In this document: positions 16,247 through 24,610 of the stretch, one piece after another
Layout: every line of letters starts with the position of its first letter
Position numbering within the stretch: the stretch's first letter is position 1
Source: Oscillospiraceae bacterium
GTDB lineage: Bacteria; Bacillota; Clostridia; Oscillospirales; Oscillospiraceae
Reading direction: 5' to 3'
DNA: 48,509 nt
NCBI GenBank assembly: GCA_017436035.1
Contig: JAFSDV010000036.1
Location: 1 to 48,509 of the forward strand
The notes under the pieces: generated by a model
Database searches by the model: none
The model's input: the letters and a program-made list of their open reading frames with translations, nothing else
Told to the model about the DNA's origin: nothing
Position numbers and translations under genes: made by a program

Positions 16247-17986
16247 ATGGCATTTCCAGCATCGTTTATAGATGAGCTTGTTGCCCGCAACCGAATAGAG
16301 GATGTGGTGGGACAGTACGTGAGCCTGAAGCGCTCGGGCGCCAATATGTTCGGTCTTTGCCCGTTTCATGGAGAAAAGACAGCCTCTTTCTCGGTTTCCC
16401 CGGACAAGGGAATCTACTATTGCTTTGGCTGCCATAAGGGTGGCGGACCGATCAATTTTATGATGGAGATCGAGGGACTGAGCTATCCGGACGCAGTGCG
16501 GGCTCTTGCCAAGCGGTCGGGAATGGAGGTCCCGGAGGACGAGCAGTATCAAAGCAGGTATCGGCATCAGGAGCGGTTATGGGCGCTGATGAAGGAAGCC
16601 GGACGGTTTTTCCATAAGCAGCTTTATGCACCGGCAGGTGCTCAATGTCTGGGCTATGTGCAAAAGCGCGGACTGAACAAGGCAACTGTCACACGGTTTG
16701 GGATCGGCTTTGCACCCAACTCCTGGAATGCGCTGACAGATGCTATGCGTAAAAAGGGCTATACAGATCAGGAGCTGCGGGATGCAGACCTTGTGGGTGA
16801 GAAAAACGGGCGGGTTTATGATCGTTTCCGTAACCGGCTGATGTTCCCGATCTTTGATGTTCGGGGGAATGTGATCGGCTTTGGCGGGCGGGTGCTGGAT
16901 GACTCCAAGCCCAAGTACCTGAACTCCAATGAAACACTGATCTTCAACAAGAGAAAGAATCTGTTCGGTCTGAATTTCGCGAAAAAAACCAAACAGCCCA
17001 ACATGATTCTGGTAGAAGGCAATATTGATGTAGTGACCCTGCATCAGTACGGTTTTGACAACGCGGTGGCATCTTTGGGTACATCTTTGACAGAGGAACA
17101 GGTGGCGCTTCTGAGCCGTTATACCGAGCAGGTAGTGCTGACATACGACGGCGATGAAGCCGGACAGCGGGCAGCTCAGCGTGCAATTCCTATGCTGGAA
17201 AAGGCGGGAATTCAGGTGAAGGTCCTGCAAATGAAGGATGCAAAAGATCCGGATGAATTTCTCCATAAGTTCGGACCGGACCGGTTCAAGCTGCTGCTGG
17301 AGGATTCTTCCAATCGGGTGGAGTACCAGTTAAACGCCATCCGAAGGAAGTATAATCTGAACATTGATGATGAAAAGATCAAATTTGTTCATGAGGCAGC
17401 TGAGCTGATCTGTACGCTGGACAGCTCTGTGAAGCGGGAGGTATACGGAGGACGGGTGGCAGAGGCTGCCGGTATCAGTATGGATGCCATGAAGCTGGAG
17501 GTGAATAAGGCCTTCAAGCGGCGGATCGCCAGAGAAAAGAAAAAGCAGGAGCGGATCGATTTGGCACCGGTTAGAGCGTTGCAGCCCAAGGAACGCTCCA
17601 TCCGCTATGATAATGTAAAGTCCGCTGTGGCGGAGGAGGGGATCATCGCGCAGATCCTTCGGGAGCCTGTGCTGTTGGAACAGATCTCAGAGTTGACCCG
17701 GGAACAGTTCTCTGTTCAACTGTTTGGACGGGTATTTAGTCTGCTGCAGCAGCGTTATAAACAAGGGCAGGAAGTGTCGCTGGCGGTACTGGAGGATTTC
17801 AGCCCGGAGGAAATATCCCATATTGCCGGGGTTATGCAGCGGCAGGAAGGACCGGTCAATGAAGCGGCTTTCAAAGACTGTGTCCGTATTGTGTTGGCGG
17901 AGCATCAGAGTACAGGTGTGCACACAGATGATGACCTGATGGCACTGCGCAGCAAATTTCAGGAAAGAAAAGGAACAAGAGCATGA
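16247..17986 (+). CDS. dnaG: DNA primase
   Basis: This 579-residue primase makes RNA primers at the replication fork. The N-terminal CHC2 zinc-binding domain (CPFHGEKTASFSV...YYCFGCHKGG), the RNA-polymerase catalytic core with EGNIDVVTLHQYGF, and the TOPRIM acidic motif LTYDGDEAGQRAA are intact. The DPDEFLHKFG motif follows. The C-terminal helicase-interaction region is present but divergent. The ATG has GGAAGGAGG ten bases upstream. Its last four bases overlap the start of the sigma gene (ATGA), the classic primase-sigma operon. Confidence 0.97.
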   Translation: MAFPASFIDELVARNRIEDVVGQYVSLKRSGANMFGLCPFHGEKTASFSVSPDKGIYYCFGCHKGGGPINFMMEIEGLSYPDAVRALAKRSGMEVPEDEQYQSRYRHQERLWALMKEAGRFFHKQLYAPAGAQCLGYVQKRGLNKATVTRFGIGFAPNSWNALTDAMRKKGYTDQELRDADLVGEKNGRVYDRFRNRLMFPIFDVRGNVIGFGGRVLDDSKPKYLNSNETLIFNKRKNLFGLNFAKKTKQPNMILVEGNIDVVTLHQYGFDNAVASLGTSLTEEQVALLSRYTEQVVLTYDGDEAGQRAAQRAIPMLEKAGIQVKVLQMKDAKDPDEFLHKFGPDRFKLLLEDSSNRVEYQLNAIRRKYNLNIDDEKIKFVHEAAELICTLDSSVKREVYGGRVAEAAGISMDAMKLEVNKAFKRRIAREKKKQERIDLAPVRALQPKERSIRYDNVKSAVAEEGIIAQILREPVLLEQISELTREQFSVQLFGRVFSLLQQRYKQGQEVSLAVLEDFSPEEISHIAGVMQRQEGPVNEAAFKDCVRIVLAEHQSTGVHTDDDLMALRSKFQERKGTRA

Positions 17987-18849
17987 GCACAGCCCTGTTG
18001 GATAAACAAAAGGATGAGCCGGTCAGCTGCGGTGATGATGTGGGTCAGTTTTTACAGGAGATCCGTCAGTATCCCCGGCTGAGTCCTCAGGAGGAACGGG
18101 CGCTTGCCAAGCTTTGCGCCGAAGGCGATGAGGATGCTATTCGCACCATGGTCAATTCCAATTTGCGATTGGTGGTATCGGTTGCAAAGGAATATATGGG
18201 ACGGGGTGCGCCGCTGTTGGATATGATCCAGGAAGGAAGCATCGGACTGTTGGCAGCAGCCAGAAAGTTCGATTATACGCTGGACTACCGATTCTCTACC
18301 TATGCTACCAAGTGGATCCGGCAGGGTGTTACCCGGTGTGTAATGGAGCATGGAGAATTGATTCGGGTGCCCCGGCACACGGCAGAACGGATCAGGAAGC
18401 TGCTGGACGCAAAAAAAGAGCTGCAGGCACAGGATGGATGCCAGCCTACGCTGGAGCAAATTGCTTCCTACAGCGAAATGACGGTCAAAAAAGCGGAGGA
18501 GCTGTTGGGGCTACTGCCGGAGATCTGTTCACTGGATGCGCCTGCCGGCGATGAGGATGGAACATTGCAGCTGCTGCTGGAGAATATGCACGCGCCACAG
18601 CCCCATGAGGAGCTGGTCCGTCAGGAAATGAAGCGTATCCTTGAGGGACTGCTTAGTATGCTTACAGAACGCCAGCGGCAGGTTTTGCGTTTGCGTTTCG
18701 GTATGGAGGACGGTGTGTGCCACAGTCTGGAGAAGGTTGGACAGCATTTGGGCGTTTCCAAGGAAAGAGCCCGTCAGATCGAGCATCAGGCGGTGGAAAA
18801 GCTGCAAAAACTGGGCGCAGGTCTGGGATTGGAGGAATTCCTTGAATGA
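17983..18849 (+). CDS. Primary-type sigma-70 factor lacking region 1.1
   Basis: At 288 residues this is shorter than the usual clostridial RpoD (about 350-400). It starts at region 1.2 (DVGQFLQEIRQYPRLSPQEE). Region 2 is intact and primary-like, with DMIQEGSIGLLAAARKFDYT, the FSTYATKWIRQG motif for -10 melting and the RVPRHTAERI linker. Region 3 and region 4 follow, with LRFGM and the helix-turn-helix SLEKVGQHLGVSKERARQIE for -35 recognition. It therefore looks functional on TTGACA/TATAAT promoters. It overlaps dnaG by four bases and the next gene by four bases. Region 1.1, which normally blocks free sigma from binding DNA, is absent here but present in the next gene. I leave it unnamed because another rpoD may exist elsewhere. 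Confidence 0.9.
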   Translation: MSTALLDKQKDEPVSCGDDVGQFLQEIRQYPRLSPQEERALAKLCAEGDEDAIRTMVNSNLRLVVSVAKEYMGRGAPLLDMIQEGSIGLLAAARKFDYTLDYRFSTYATKWIRQGVTRCVMEHGELIRVPRHTAERIRKLLDAKKELQAQDGCQPTLEQIASYSEMTVKKAEELLGLLPEICSLDAPAGDEDGTLQLLLENMHAPQPHEELVRQEMKRILEGLLSMLTERQRQVLRLRFGMEDGVCHSLEKVGQHLGVSKERARQIEHQAVEKLQKLGAGLGLEEFLE

Positions 18850-19883
18850 TGGAGTTTACATTTGAACAAAGCCCCTGGGAAGCGGAGCTTCAGCAGTTGG
18901 GGCAGGGAGACAGCCTGTCTGCGGTGCGGTTTCTGACCTTGCTGGAGGATGCCGCAGATGAAGAATTGGAGAATGCCTTTTCTGAGCTGGAGGAGCGGCG
19001 GATTACACTGGATATTTCTTCTCTGCCGATGTTTTCGGTTGTCGGTGCCGGTGGACTGCGCCTTCGGCAGGAGCAGGAGCTTGTTGAAAAGGGAAGGCTG
19101 TTGGAGGGACTGGAGGAACAGGATCCTCTGCGGCTGTATTTAGAAGAGCTTGCCCGGACACCGGCTGCAGGAGATGTGACCATGCTTGCCCGGGATTGTG
19201 CCATGGGTGACCGGTCTGCTGCGGAGCGGTTGGTGACGTTACAGCTGAGCCGGACGGTTGAACTGGCAATGGAGTACACCGGAAAGGGTGTGCTGCTGCT
19301 GGATTTGATGCAGGAGGCCAGCTTGGGTCTTTGGCGCAGTATTTTATGCTATACCGGCGGTGATTTTGAAGCTCACAGCGATTGGTGGATCCGGCAGTAT
19401 TTGGCAAGAGCTGTGGTCATACAGGCGCGCGCCGGCGGGCTGGGGCAGAAGCTGCGTCAGGGTCTTGAGGATTACCGGGATGTGGAGATGCGCCTGTCAG
19501 GCGAACTGGGCCGTGGCGCGACGGTTGAGGAGATCGCTGAGGCAATGCACGTAACCGGGGATTATGCTTCGGTTTTAGAAGGAATGCTCAGCTTGGCCAA
19601 AGGAAAACAGCTTATGGCAGAACCCGAGGAGTCCGGGAAAGAGTTGGAGGATGAAGATCAGTCTGTGGAAAACACAGCGTATTTTCAAAGCCGTCAGCGG
19701 GTTCTGGAGCTGCTGTCAACCATATCTGAAACGGAAGCAAATGTGTTAACCTTGCGTTTCGGCTTGGAAGGCGGGCTGCCGCTGAATCCGGAGCAGACCG
19801 GTAAAAAACTGGGCTTGACACCGGAGGAAGTGGCGCGTATAGAAATGCAGGCGCTTGCAAAGCTGCGTCAAGAATCTGATTAA
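18846..19883 (+). CDS. Degenerate sigma-70-like protein carrying a region 1.1-like domain
   Basis: This 345-residue protein is homologous along its length to primary sigma factors but eroded at functional spots. Residues about 15-60 (QLGQGDSLSAVRFLTLLED...LEERRITLDI) look like sigma region 1.1. DPLRLYLEELA matches region 1.2. Region 2 keeps LLLDLMQEASLGLWRSI, but the melting motif FSTYAT has become FEAHSD before WWIRQYL. Regions 3-4 (LTLRFGLEGGLPLNPEQTGKKLGLTPEEVARIE) are recognisable, with altered helix-turn-helix residues. The start ATG overlaps the upstream stop (ATGA), with GGAGG ten bases before. It may be an anti-sigma-like regulator, a partner of the upstream sigma, or a sigma with altered specificity; all are inference. 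Confidence 0.82.
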   Translation: MMEFTFEQSPWEAELQQLGQGDSLSAVRFLTLLEDAADEELENAFSELEERRITLDISSLPMFSVVGAGGLRLRQEQELVEKGRLLEGLEEQDPLRLYLEELARTPAAGDVTMLARDCAMGDRSAAERLVTLQLSRTVELAMEYTGKGVLLLDLMQEASLGLWRSILCYTGGDFEAHSDWWIRQYLARAVVIQARAGGLGQKLRQGLEDYRDVEMRLSGELGRGATVEEIAEAMHVTGDYASVLEGMLSLAKGKQLMAEPEESGKELEDEDQSVENTAYFQSRQRVLELLSTISETEANVLTLRFGLEGGLPLNPEQTGKKLGLTPEEVARIEMQALAKLRQESD

Positions 19884-19895
19884 AGAGAGGGAACG

Positions 19896-20579
19896 ATGAT
19901 GACAAAGACCTATGCGATCGCGATCGACGGACCTGCAGGGGCGGGAAAAAGTACCATTGCCAAGGCTTTGGCGGCAGAGTTGGGCTTCCGTTACGTGGAT
20001 ACCGGCGCTATTTACCGGACGGTAGCGTATTTTCTGGACCTATTGGGTGTCAGCCCCAAGGATGTTGACGGTGTTGAGCGGTACATCGACGAGCTGACCA
20101 TCGGTATTGAATACGATGAAAACGGAAAACAGCATATGCTGATGAACGGTATGGACGTGTCTGATGAGATCCGAACCCAGGATATTTCTCAGAAAGCGTC
20201 ACTGGTTTCTGCCCATCCGGTGGTCCGGGAAGTGCTGCTGGATATGCAGCGGGATGTTGCCCGGAAGAATAACGTGATCATGGATGGACGGGATATTGGA
20301 ACAGTGGTCCTGCCTAAGGCGGATGTAAAGATTTTCCTGACGGCGTCAGTAGAGGTACGGGCAAAGCGCCGTTACGACGAATTGATCGCCCGTGGACAGA
20401 AGGCACAGCTGGCTCAGATCCAGAAGGAGATTGAGCAGCGGGACTATCAGGATACCCACCGCCCTATTGCGCCGCTGAAGATGGCAAAGGATTCGATCAA
20501 GCTGGACACCTCGGAGCTGGATGTTTCCGGCGTGTTGGCGGAAATGAAGCGGATCATCGGGGAGAAGCTGCCCTTATGA
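19896..20579 (+). CDS. cmk: Cytidylate kinase
   Basis: This 227-residue CMP/dCMP kinase makes CDP from CMP and ATP. The P-loop IDGPAGAGKSTIAK is at the N-terminus, followed by YVDTGAIYRTVAY, GRDIGTVVLPKADVKIFLTAS and RRYDEL with conserved Arg residues. Length is normal. Two ATG codons in a row open the gene, with GAGAGGG just upstream; either may be used. The gap to the sigma-like gene is 12 bases and the stop overlaps the ispH::rpsA start, so the block is translationally coupled. Confidence 0.96.
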   Translation: MMTKTYAIAIDGPAGAGKSTIAKALAAELGFRYVDTGAIYRTVAYFLDLLGVSPKDVDGVERYIDELTIGIEYDENGKQHMLMNGMDVSDEIRTQDISQKASLVSAHPVVREVLLDMQRDVARKNNVIMDGRDIGTVVLPKADVKIFLTASVEVRAKRRYDELIARGQKAQLAQIQKEIEQRDYQDTHRPIAPLKMAKDSIKLDTSELDVSGVLAEMKRIIGEKLPL

Positions 20580-22534
20580 GTGTTCAGGTCGCAAAAAGTG
20601 CCGGATTTTGCTTTGGTGTAAACCGGGCGGTCGAGCTGGTAGAGCAGGCAGTCAAAACCGGAAAGCGGGTGTGCACCCTTGGACCGATCATCCATAACCG
20701 CCATGCAGTGGAACGGTTTGAGCAGATGGGCGTCGGCGTGATCGACAGGCCGGAGCAGGCACAGTCGGGGGATACGGTGATCATTCGTTCCCATGGAGTC
20801 GCCGAGGCGGTTTACGAACAGCTTAAAGACCGGGGCGCGGAAATTATTGACGCAACATGCCCCTTTGTAAAGCGTATTCACGGCATCGTGCATACTGCTG
20901 ACGAGGAAGGACGTTTGCCGATCATTATCGGTACACGCACCCATCCGGAGGTGGAAGGGATCGCAGGTTGGTGCAGCAAATGCGAGATATTCGAGACCCC
21001 GGAAGAGCTTGAAAATTGGAGCAAAAACGCCGAAGAACGGGCACGGTTGCTAATTTGCCTTGTTTGTCAGACAACTTCCACAGAATCTTTGTGGAAAACG
21101 TGCGTAAAAATCGCAAAAAAACAGTTTACTAACTTGAAAATTTTTGATACAATATGTAAGGCTACTGAATTTCGGCAAAGAGAGGCGGCGCAATTAAGCG
21201 CAAGCTGTCAGGCAATGGTGGTTGTTGGCGACACACACAGCTCCAACACCGGCCGGCTTGTTACAATATGTCGGGAACACTGCGAACGGGTCGTGCTGGT
21301 AGATAATGCCGGCGAGCTGGACCCCGGGTTTTTCCGCGGTGTGCATCAGGTTGGAGTCACTGCCGGAGCATCTACACCGGCGTGGATTATAAAGGAGGTC
21401 AACAAGACGATGAGCGAAATTACAAATGTTGAGGCTGTACAGGAGGAGAACTTTGCGGAGCTTCTTGAGCAGTCCATCAAAACTTTAAATACAGGAGATA
21501 AGGTTACAGGTATCGTTACCGGTATCGGCAATACCGAGGTCCAGGTGGACCTGGGCACCAAGCATGCCGGTTACATTCCCTACGATGAAGTCAGCACCGA
21601 TCCTTCTGTGAAGCCTGAGGATGTTCTGAAGGTTGGCGACGAGATTCAGGTCTTTGTCGTTCGCGTGAACGATCAGGAAGGTACTGTTCAGCTGAGCAAG
21701 AAGAAGCTGGACGGCATGAAGGTGTGGGAAGATCTGGCTGCATGGTGCGAGGAGAAGACCACTGTTGACGGCACTGTGACTGAAGAGAATAAGGGCGGTC
21801 TGGTAGTGAACGTAAAGGGTATCCGCGTGTTCGTTCCCGCGTCCCAGTCCGGCATTGCCAAGGGCGGCGATATGAGCGCTCTGGTGGGCAACCCCGTGCA
21901 GCTGAAGATCACTGAAGTGAACCGTGCCCGCCGCCGTGTGATCGGCTCCATCCGGGCAGTCAGCTCCGAGAGCCGCAAGGCTGCTCAGGAGAAGATCTGG
22001 AACGAGATCGAAGTTGGTGCTAAGTACCACGGTACTGTCAAGTCCCTGACCTCTTACGGCGCGTTCGTGGATATCGGCGGTGTTGACGGTATGGTCCATG
22101 TGTCCGAGCTGAGCTGGAACCGGATCAAGACTCCCGCTGATGTGATCAGTGTTGGTGACGAGATCGATGTTTATGTGATCGCCTTTGATCCTGAGAAGCG
22201 CAAGATCTCTCTGGGCTACAAGACTGCGGAGATGAATCCGTGGAATCAGTTTATGACCAACTATAATGTTGGCGATGTGGTCGATGCCAAGATCGTGAAG
22301 CTGATGACCTTTGGTGCATTTGCTGAGATCCTGCCCGGTGTGGACGGTCTGATCCACATTTCTCAGATCGCGGACAAGCGCATCGGCAAGCCTGAGGATG
22401 TGCTGAGCGAGGGTCAGGAGGTTCAGGTGAAGATCACCGATGTAGACGCTGAGAATAAGCGTATCTCCCTGTCCATTCGCGCTCTGCTGGAGGAGGCTCC
22501 TGCTGAGGCAGAGGCTGAGACTGAGGCTGAGTAA
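20576..22534 (+). CDS. ispH: IspH (HMBPP reductase) fused to ribosomal protein S1
   Basis: The 652-residue fusion has two parts. Residues 1-278 are 4-hydroxy-3-methylbut-2-enyl diphosphate reductase of the MEP isoprenoid pathway, with the three 4Fe-4S cysteines Cys12 (GFCFGV), Cys95 (DATCPFVKR) and Cys194 (DTICKATEFRQ) present. Residues about 300-640 hold four S1 RNA-binding domains (for example GTVTEENKGGLVVNV and GTVKSLTSYGAFVDIGGVDGMVHVSELS), then an acidic AEAEAETEAE tail. IspH-S1 fusions are known in Clostridia. Codon use changes sharply at the junction to the highly expressed type. A Shine-Dalgarno and ATG exactly at the junction (separate entry) suggest that S1 may also be made alone. 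A strong terminator follows. Confidence 0.95.
   Translation: MSVQVAKSAGFCFGVNRAVELVEQAVKTGKRVCTLGPIIHNRHAVERFEQMGVGVIDRPEQAQSGDTVIIRSHGVAEAVYEQLKDRGAEIIDATCPFVKRIHGIVHTADEEGRLPIIIGTRTHPEVEGIAGWCSKCEIFETPEELENWSKNAEERARLLICLVCQTTSTESLWKTCVKIAKKQFTNLKIFDTICKATEFRQREAAQLSASCQAMVVVGDTHSSNTGRLVTICREHCERVVLVDNAGELDPGFFRGVHQVGVTAGASTPAWIIKEVNKTMSEITNVEAVQEENFAELLEQSIKTLNTGDKVTGIVTGIGNTEVQVDLGTKHAGYIPYDEVSTDPSVKPEDVLKVGDEIQVFVVRVNDQEGTVQLSKKKLDGMKVWEDLAAWCEEKTTVDGTVTEENKGGLVVNVKGIRVFVPASQSGIAKGGDMSALVGNPVQLKITEVNRARRRVIGSIRAVSSESRKAAQEKIWNEIEVGAKYHGTVKSLTSYGAFVDIGGVDGMVHVSELSWNRIKTPADVISVGDEIDVYVIAFDPEKRKISLGYKTAEMNPWNQFMTNYNVGDVVDAKIVKLMTFGAFAEILPGVDGLIHISQIADKRIGKPEDVLSEGQEVQVKITDVDAENKRISLSIRALLEEAPAEAEAETEAE
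21125..21153 (+). promoter_or_regulatory. Possible internal promoter within the IspH part
   Basis: In an unusually AT-rich stretch, TTTACT, 17 bases, then TGATACAAT (extended -10) lie about 255 bases before the S1 start. It could boost expression of the S1 half. Confidence 0.35.
21392..21412 (+). promoter_or_regulatory. Internal RBS and ATG at the IspH/S1 junction
   Basis: AAGGAGGT precedes an in-frame ATG (codon 279, MSEITNVEAV) by ten bases, just where IspH sequence normally ends. The same bases encode the conserved IspH end (IKEV), so the site could be coincidental, though a purine-rich match this complete is striking. Confidence 0.5.
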
Positions 22535-22541
22535 AAAATAC

Positions 22542-22571
22542 ATACCGGAGCCGTAAGGCTCCGGTATTTTA
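22542..22571 (+). terminator. Terminator after ispH::rpsA
   Basis: ATACCGGAGCC/GGCTCCGGTAT, an 11-bp stem with a GTAA loop, is followed by TTTTAA. Confidence 0.9.
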
Positions 22572-22589
22572 ATGTTGAGGAGGATTCAT

Positions 22590-22874
22590 ATGGTTAAGCA
22601 TATTGTGATTTATACACTTAAAGAGGGCGTTAACAAGACGGAGGCGGTGGAGTTGATCCGCTCTGTCTTAGAGCCGCTGGTGGGCAAGATTCCCGGTCTG
22701 CTGTCTATGCAGATCAGATCCTGCTACCAGGGCGGTATGGATTACGCTCTTTACTCGGAATTTGACAGCAAGAAGTCTTTAGCCGGCTATGGGGAGCACC
22801 CTGCTCATTTAGAAGCGAAGAGCCATTTTTGGCATATGCTTGACAGCAGAGTCTGCGCGGACTATGAGGTGTAA
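22590..22874 (+). CDS. Dabb (stress-responsive A/B barrel) domain protein
   Basis: This 94-residue single-domain protein fits the dimeric alpha/beta barrel family: MVKHIVIYTLKEG at the start, LVGKIPGLLSMQI in the middle, YALYSEFDSKKSLAGYGEHPAHLE near the end. Its function is not established; family members include stress proteins and small oxygenase-like folds. The ATG at 22590 follows GAGGAGG by seven bases, and an ATG six codons earlier contains that RBS. Three bases separate it from the ACT gene, so it probably heads the ACT-DUF711 unit. Confidence 0.85.
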   Translation: MVKHIVIYTLKEGVNKTEAVELIRSVLEPLVGKIPGLLSMQIRSCYQGGMDYALYSEFDSKKSLAGYGEHPAHLEAKSHFWHMLDSRVCADYEV

Positions 22875-22877
22875 CGG

Positions 22878-23147
22878 ATGAAAGCAGTCGTTACAGTTGT
22901 CGGAAAGGACCGGGTGGGCATTATTGCGGCAGTCTGCACCCAGCTTGCGGCGTATCAGGTGAATGTACTGGATATCAGTCAGACGGTTATGCAGGGATAT
23001 TTTACCATGATGATGGTGGTGGATGTATCCCAGAGCACCTTGCCGCTGGCAGAGCTGGCACAGCAGATGGATGAAAAGGGCAAACAAATGAATTTGTCCA
23101 TCCGTCTGCAGCGGGAAGATATTTTTGATGCTATGCACCGGGTGTGA
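22878..23147 (+). CDS. ACT-domain protein (UPF0237 type)
   Basis: This 89-residue protein is a single ACT domain ([36 protein letters not shown]) followed by [23 protein letters not shown] domains bind small ligands, usually amino acids, and this class resembles the GcvR-type regulators. It sits directly before a DUF711 gene, a pairing common in Firmicutes and Archaea, suggesting a shared role. The ligand is unknown. The start ATG follows the previous stop by three bases. Confidence 0.9.
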   Translation: MKAVVTVVGKDRVGIIAAVCTQLAAYQVNVLDISQTVMQGYFTMMMVVDVSQSTLPLAELAQQMDEKGKQMNLSIRLQREDIFDAMHRV

Positions 23148-23155
23148 GGGATTGT

Positions 23156-24514
23156 ATGCTGAATATCAATGATATTTTATCAACCCAGGATATGATCGAC
23201 AAGCGTCACTTGGATATTCGTACGATCACTATGGGCATTTCTCTTTTAGACTGCGGGCATGAGGATGTAAAGACCTGTGCCCGGAAGATCTATGACAAGA
23301 TCACCCGCCGTGCGGAGAATTTGGTAAAGGTGGGTCAGCAGATTGAGTGGGAATTTGGTATTCCCATCGTCAATAAGCGCATTTCTGTAACACCTATTTC
23401 CATTGTTGGAAATACCTGCCGGACCGATTCCTATGTGCCGCTGGCGATTGCGATGGATGCGGCGGCAAAGCAGTGCGGCGTAAACTTTATCGGCGGCTTT
23501 TCTGCCTTGGTGCAGAAGGGCTGTACCCAGGGAGACTGGATCCTGATGGATTCCATTCCGGAGGCAATGAAGGCCACGGAGCGGGTCTGTGCCAGCGTCA
23601 ATGTGGGCTCCACCAAGGCCGGTATCAATATGGACGCTGTGGCAAAAATGGGTCAAATCATTAAAAAGACCGCCCAGCTGACGGCGGATAACGACGGGTT
23701 GGGCTGCGCAAAGCTGGTGGTGTTTGCCAATGCGGTAGAGGACAATCCTTTTATGGCGGGTGCGTTCCACGGTGTAGGCGAGCCGGAAACTGTTTTGAAC
23801 GTCGGTGTTTCCGGACCGGGTGTGGTGTACCACGCCTTGCAGGGTGTCAAGGGCCAGCCTTTTGATGTGGTTGCGGAGACGATTAAGAAAACAGCCTTCC
23901 GGATTACACGGATGGGGCAGATCGTAGGCGTGGAAGCCTCCAAACGGCTGGGCGTTCCTTTTGGGATCGTAGACCTGAGCCTTGCGCCGACACCGGCTGT
24001 TGGCGACAGCGTTGCCCGGATCCTGGAGGAGATGGGACTGGAGGTTTGCGGTACCCACGGTACGACTGCTGCACTGGCATTGCTGAACGATGCGGTGAAA
24101 AAGGGCGGCGTTATGGCAAGTAATCACGTAGGCGGTTTGTCCGGCGCGTTTATCCCGGTGTCTGAGGATGAGGGTATGATCGCTGCCGCAGAAGCCGGTG
24201 TGCTGCAGCTGGACAAGCTGGAAGCAATGACCTGTGTTTGCTCTGTAGGTCTGGATATGATCGCAGTACCCGGAGATACCTCCGCGGAAACGATTTCTGC
24301 CATTATTGCCGATGAAGCGGCCATCGGAATGGTCAATTCCAAGACGACGGCAGTACGGATCATTCCCGCACCCGGTAAGGTTGTGGGAGACCGGGTAGAG
24401 ATGGGCGGCTTGCTGGGCAGTGCGCCGGTTATGCCGGTTCACGGTCAGTCCAGCGCGGAATTTATTGCCCGAGGCGGCAGGATCCCTGCACCGCTGCAAA
24501 GCTTGAAAAATTAA
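23156..24514 (+). CDS. PFL-family/DUF711 (UPF0210) protein
   Basis: This 452-residue member of UPF0210 has a structural relationship to glycyl-radical/pyruvate-formate-lyase-like folds; no biochemical activity is established that I can name. Family marks include [14 protein letters not shown] at the N-terminus, [28 protein letters not shown]-like [39 protein letters not shown] and [11 protein letters not shown]. The ATG at 23156 has GAGGG five bases upstream; a GTG four codons earlier overlaps the ACT gene and is less likely. A long perfect hairpin overlaps its stop codon. Confidence 0.93.
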   Translation: MLNINDILSTQDMIDKRHLDIRTITMGISLLDCGHEDVKTCARKIYDKITRRAENLVKVGQQIEWEFGIPIVNKRISVTPISIVGNTCRTDSYVPLAIAMDAAAKQCGVNFIGGFSALVQKGCTQGDWILMDSIPEAMKATERVCASVNVGSTKAGINMDAVAKMGQIIKKTAQLTADNDGLGCAKLVVFANAVEDNPFMAGAFHGVGEPETVLNVGVSGPGVVYHALQGVKGQPFDVVAETIKKTAFRITRMGQIVGVEASKRLGVPFGIVDLSLAPTPAVGDSVARILEEMGLEVCGTHGTTAALALLNDAVKKGGVMASNHVGGLSGAFIPVSEDEGMIAAAEAGVLQLDKLEAMTCVCSVGLDMIAVPGDTSAETISAIIADEAAIGMVNSKTTAVRIIPAPGKVVGDRVEMGGLLGSAPVMPVHGQSSAEFIARGGRIPAPLQSLKN

Positions 24515-24559
24515 AATAGTTGAGACTTGCTGTGTTATACAGCAAGTCTCAACTATTTT
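24513..24559. terminator. 21-bp perfect bidirectional terminator
   Basis: The arms at 24513-24533 and 24539-24559 pair perfectly around GTTAT, ending in ACTATTTT on either strand. The left arm overlaps the DUF711 stop codon. Confidence 0.93.
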
Positions 24560-24565
24560 GGTCAA

Positions 24566-24605
24566 CAAAAAAGAACAGGAGACGGTTTTTGCAAACCGTC
24601 TCCTG
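24566..24605 (-). terminator. gltX terminator
   Basis: CAGGAGACGGTTT/AAACCGTCTCCTG (13 bp) with a T-rich run on its minus-strand 3' side, five bases after the gltX stop. Confidence 0.92.
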
Positions 24606-24610
24606 AATGG

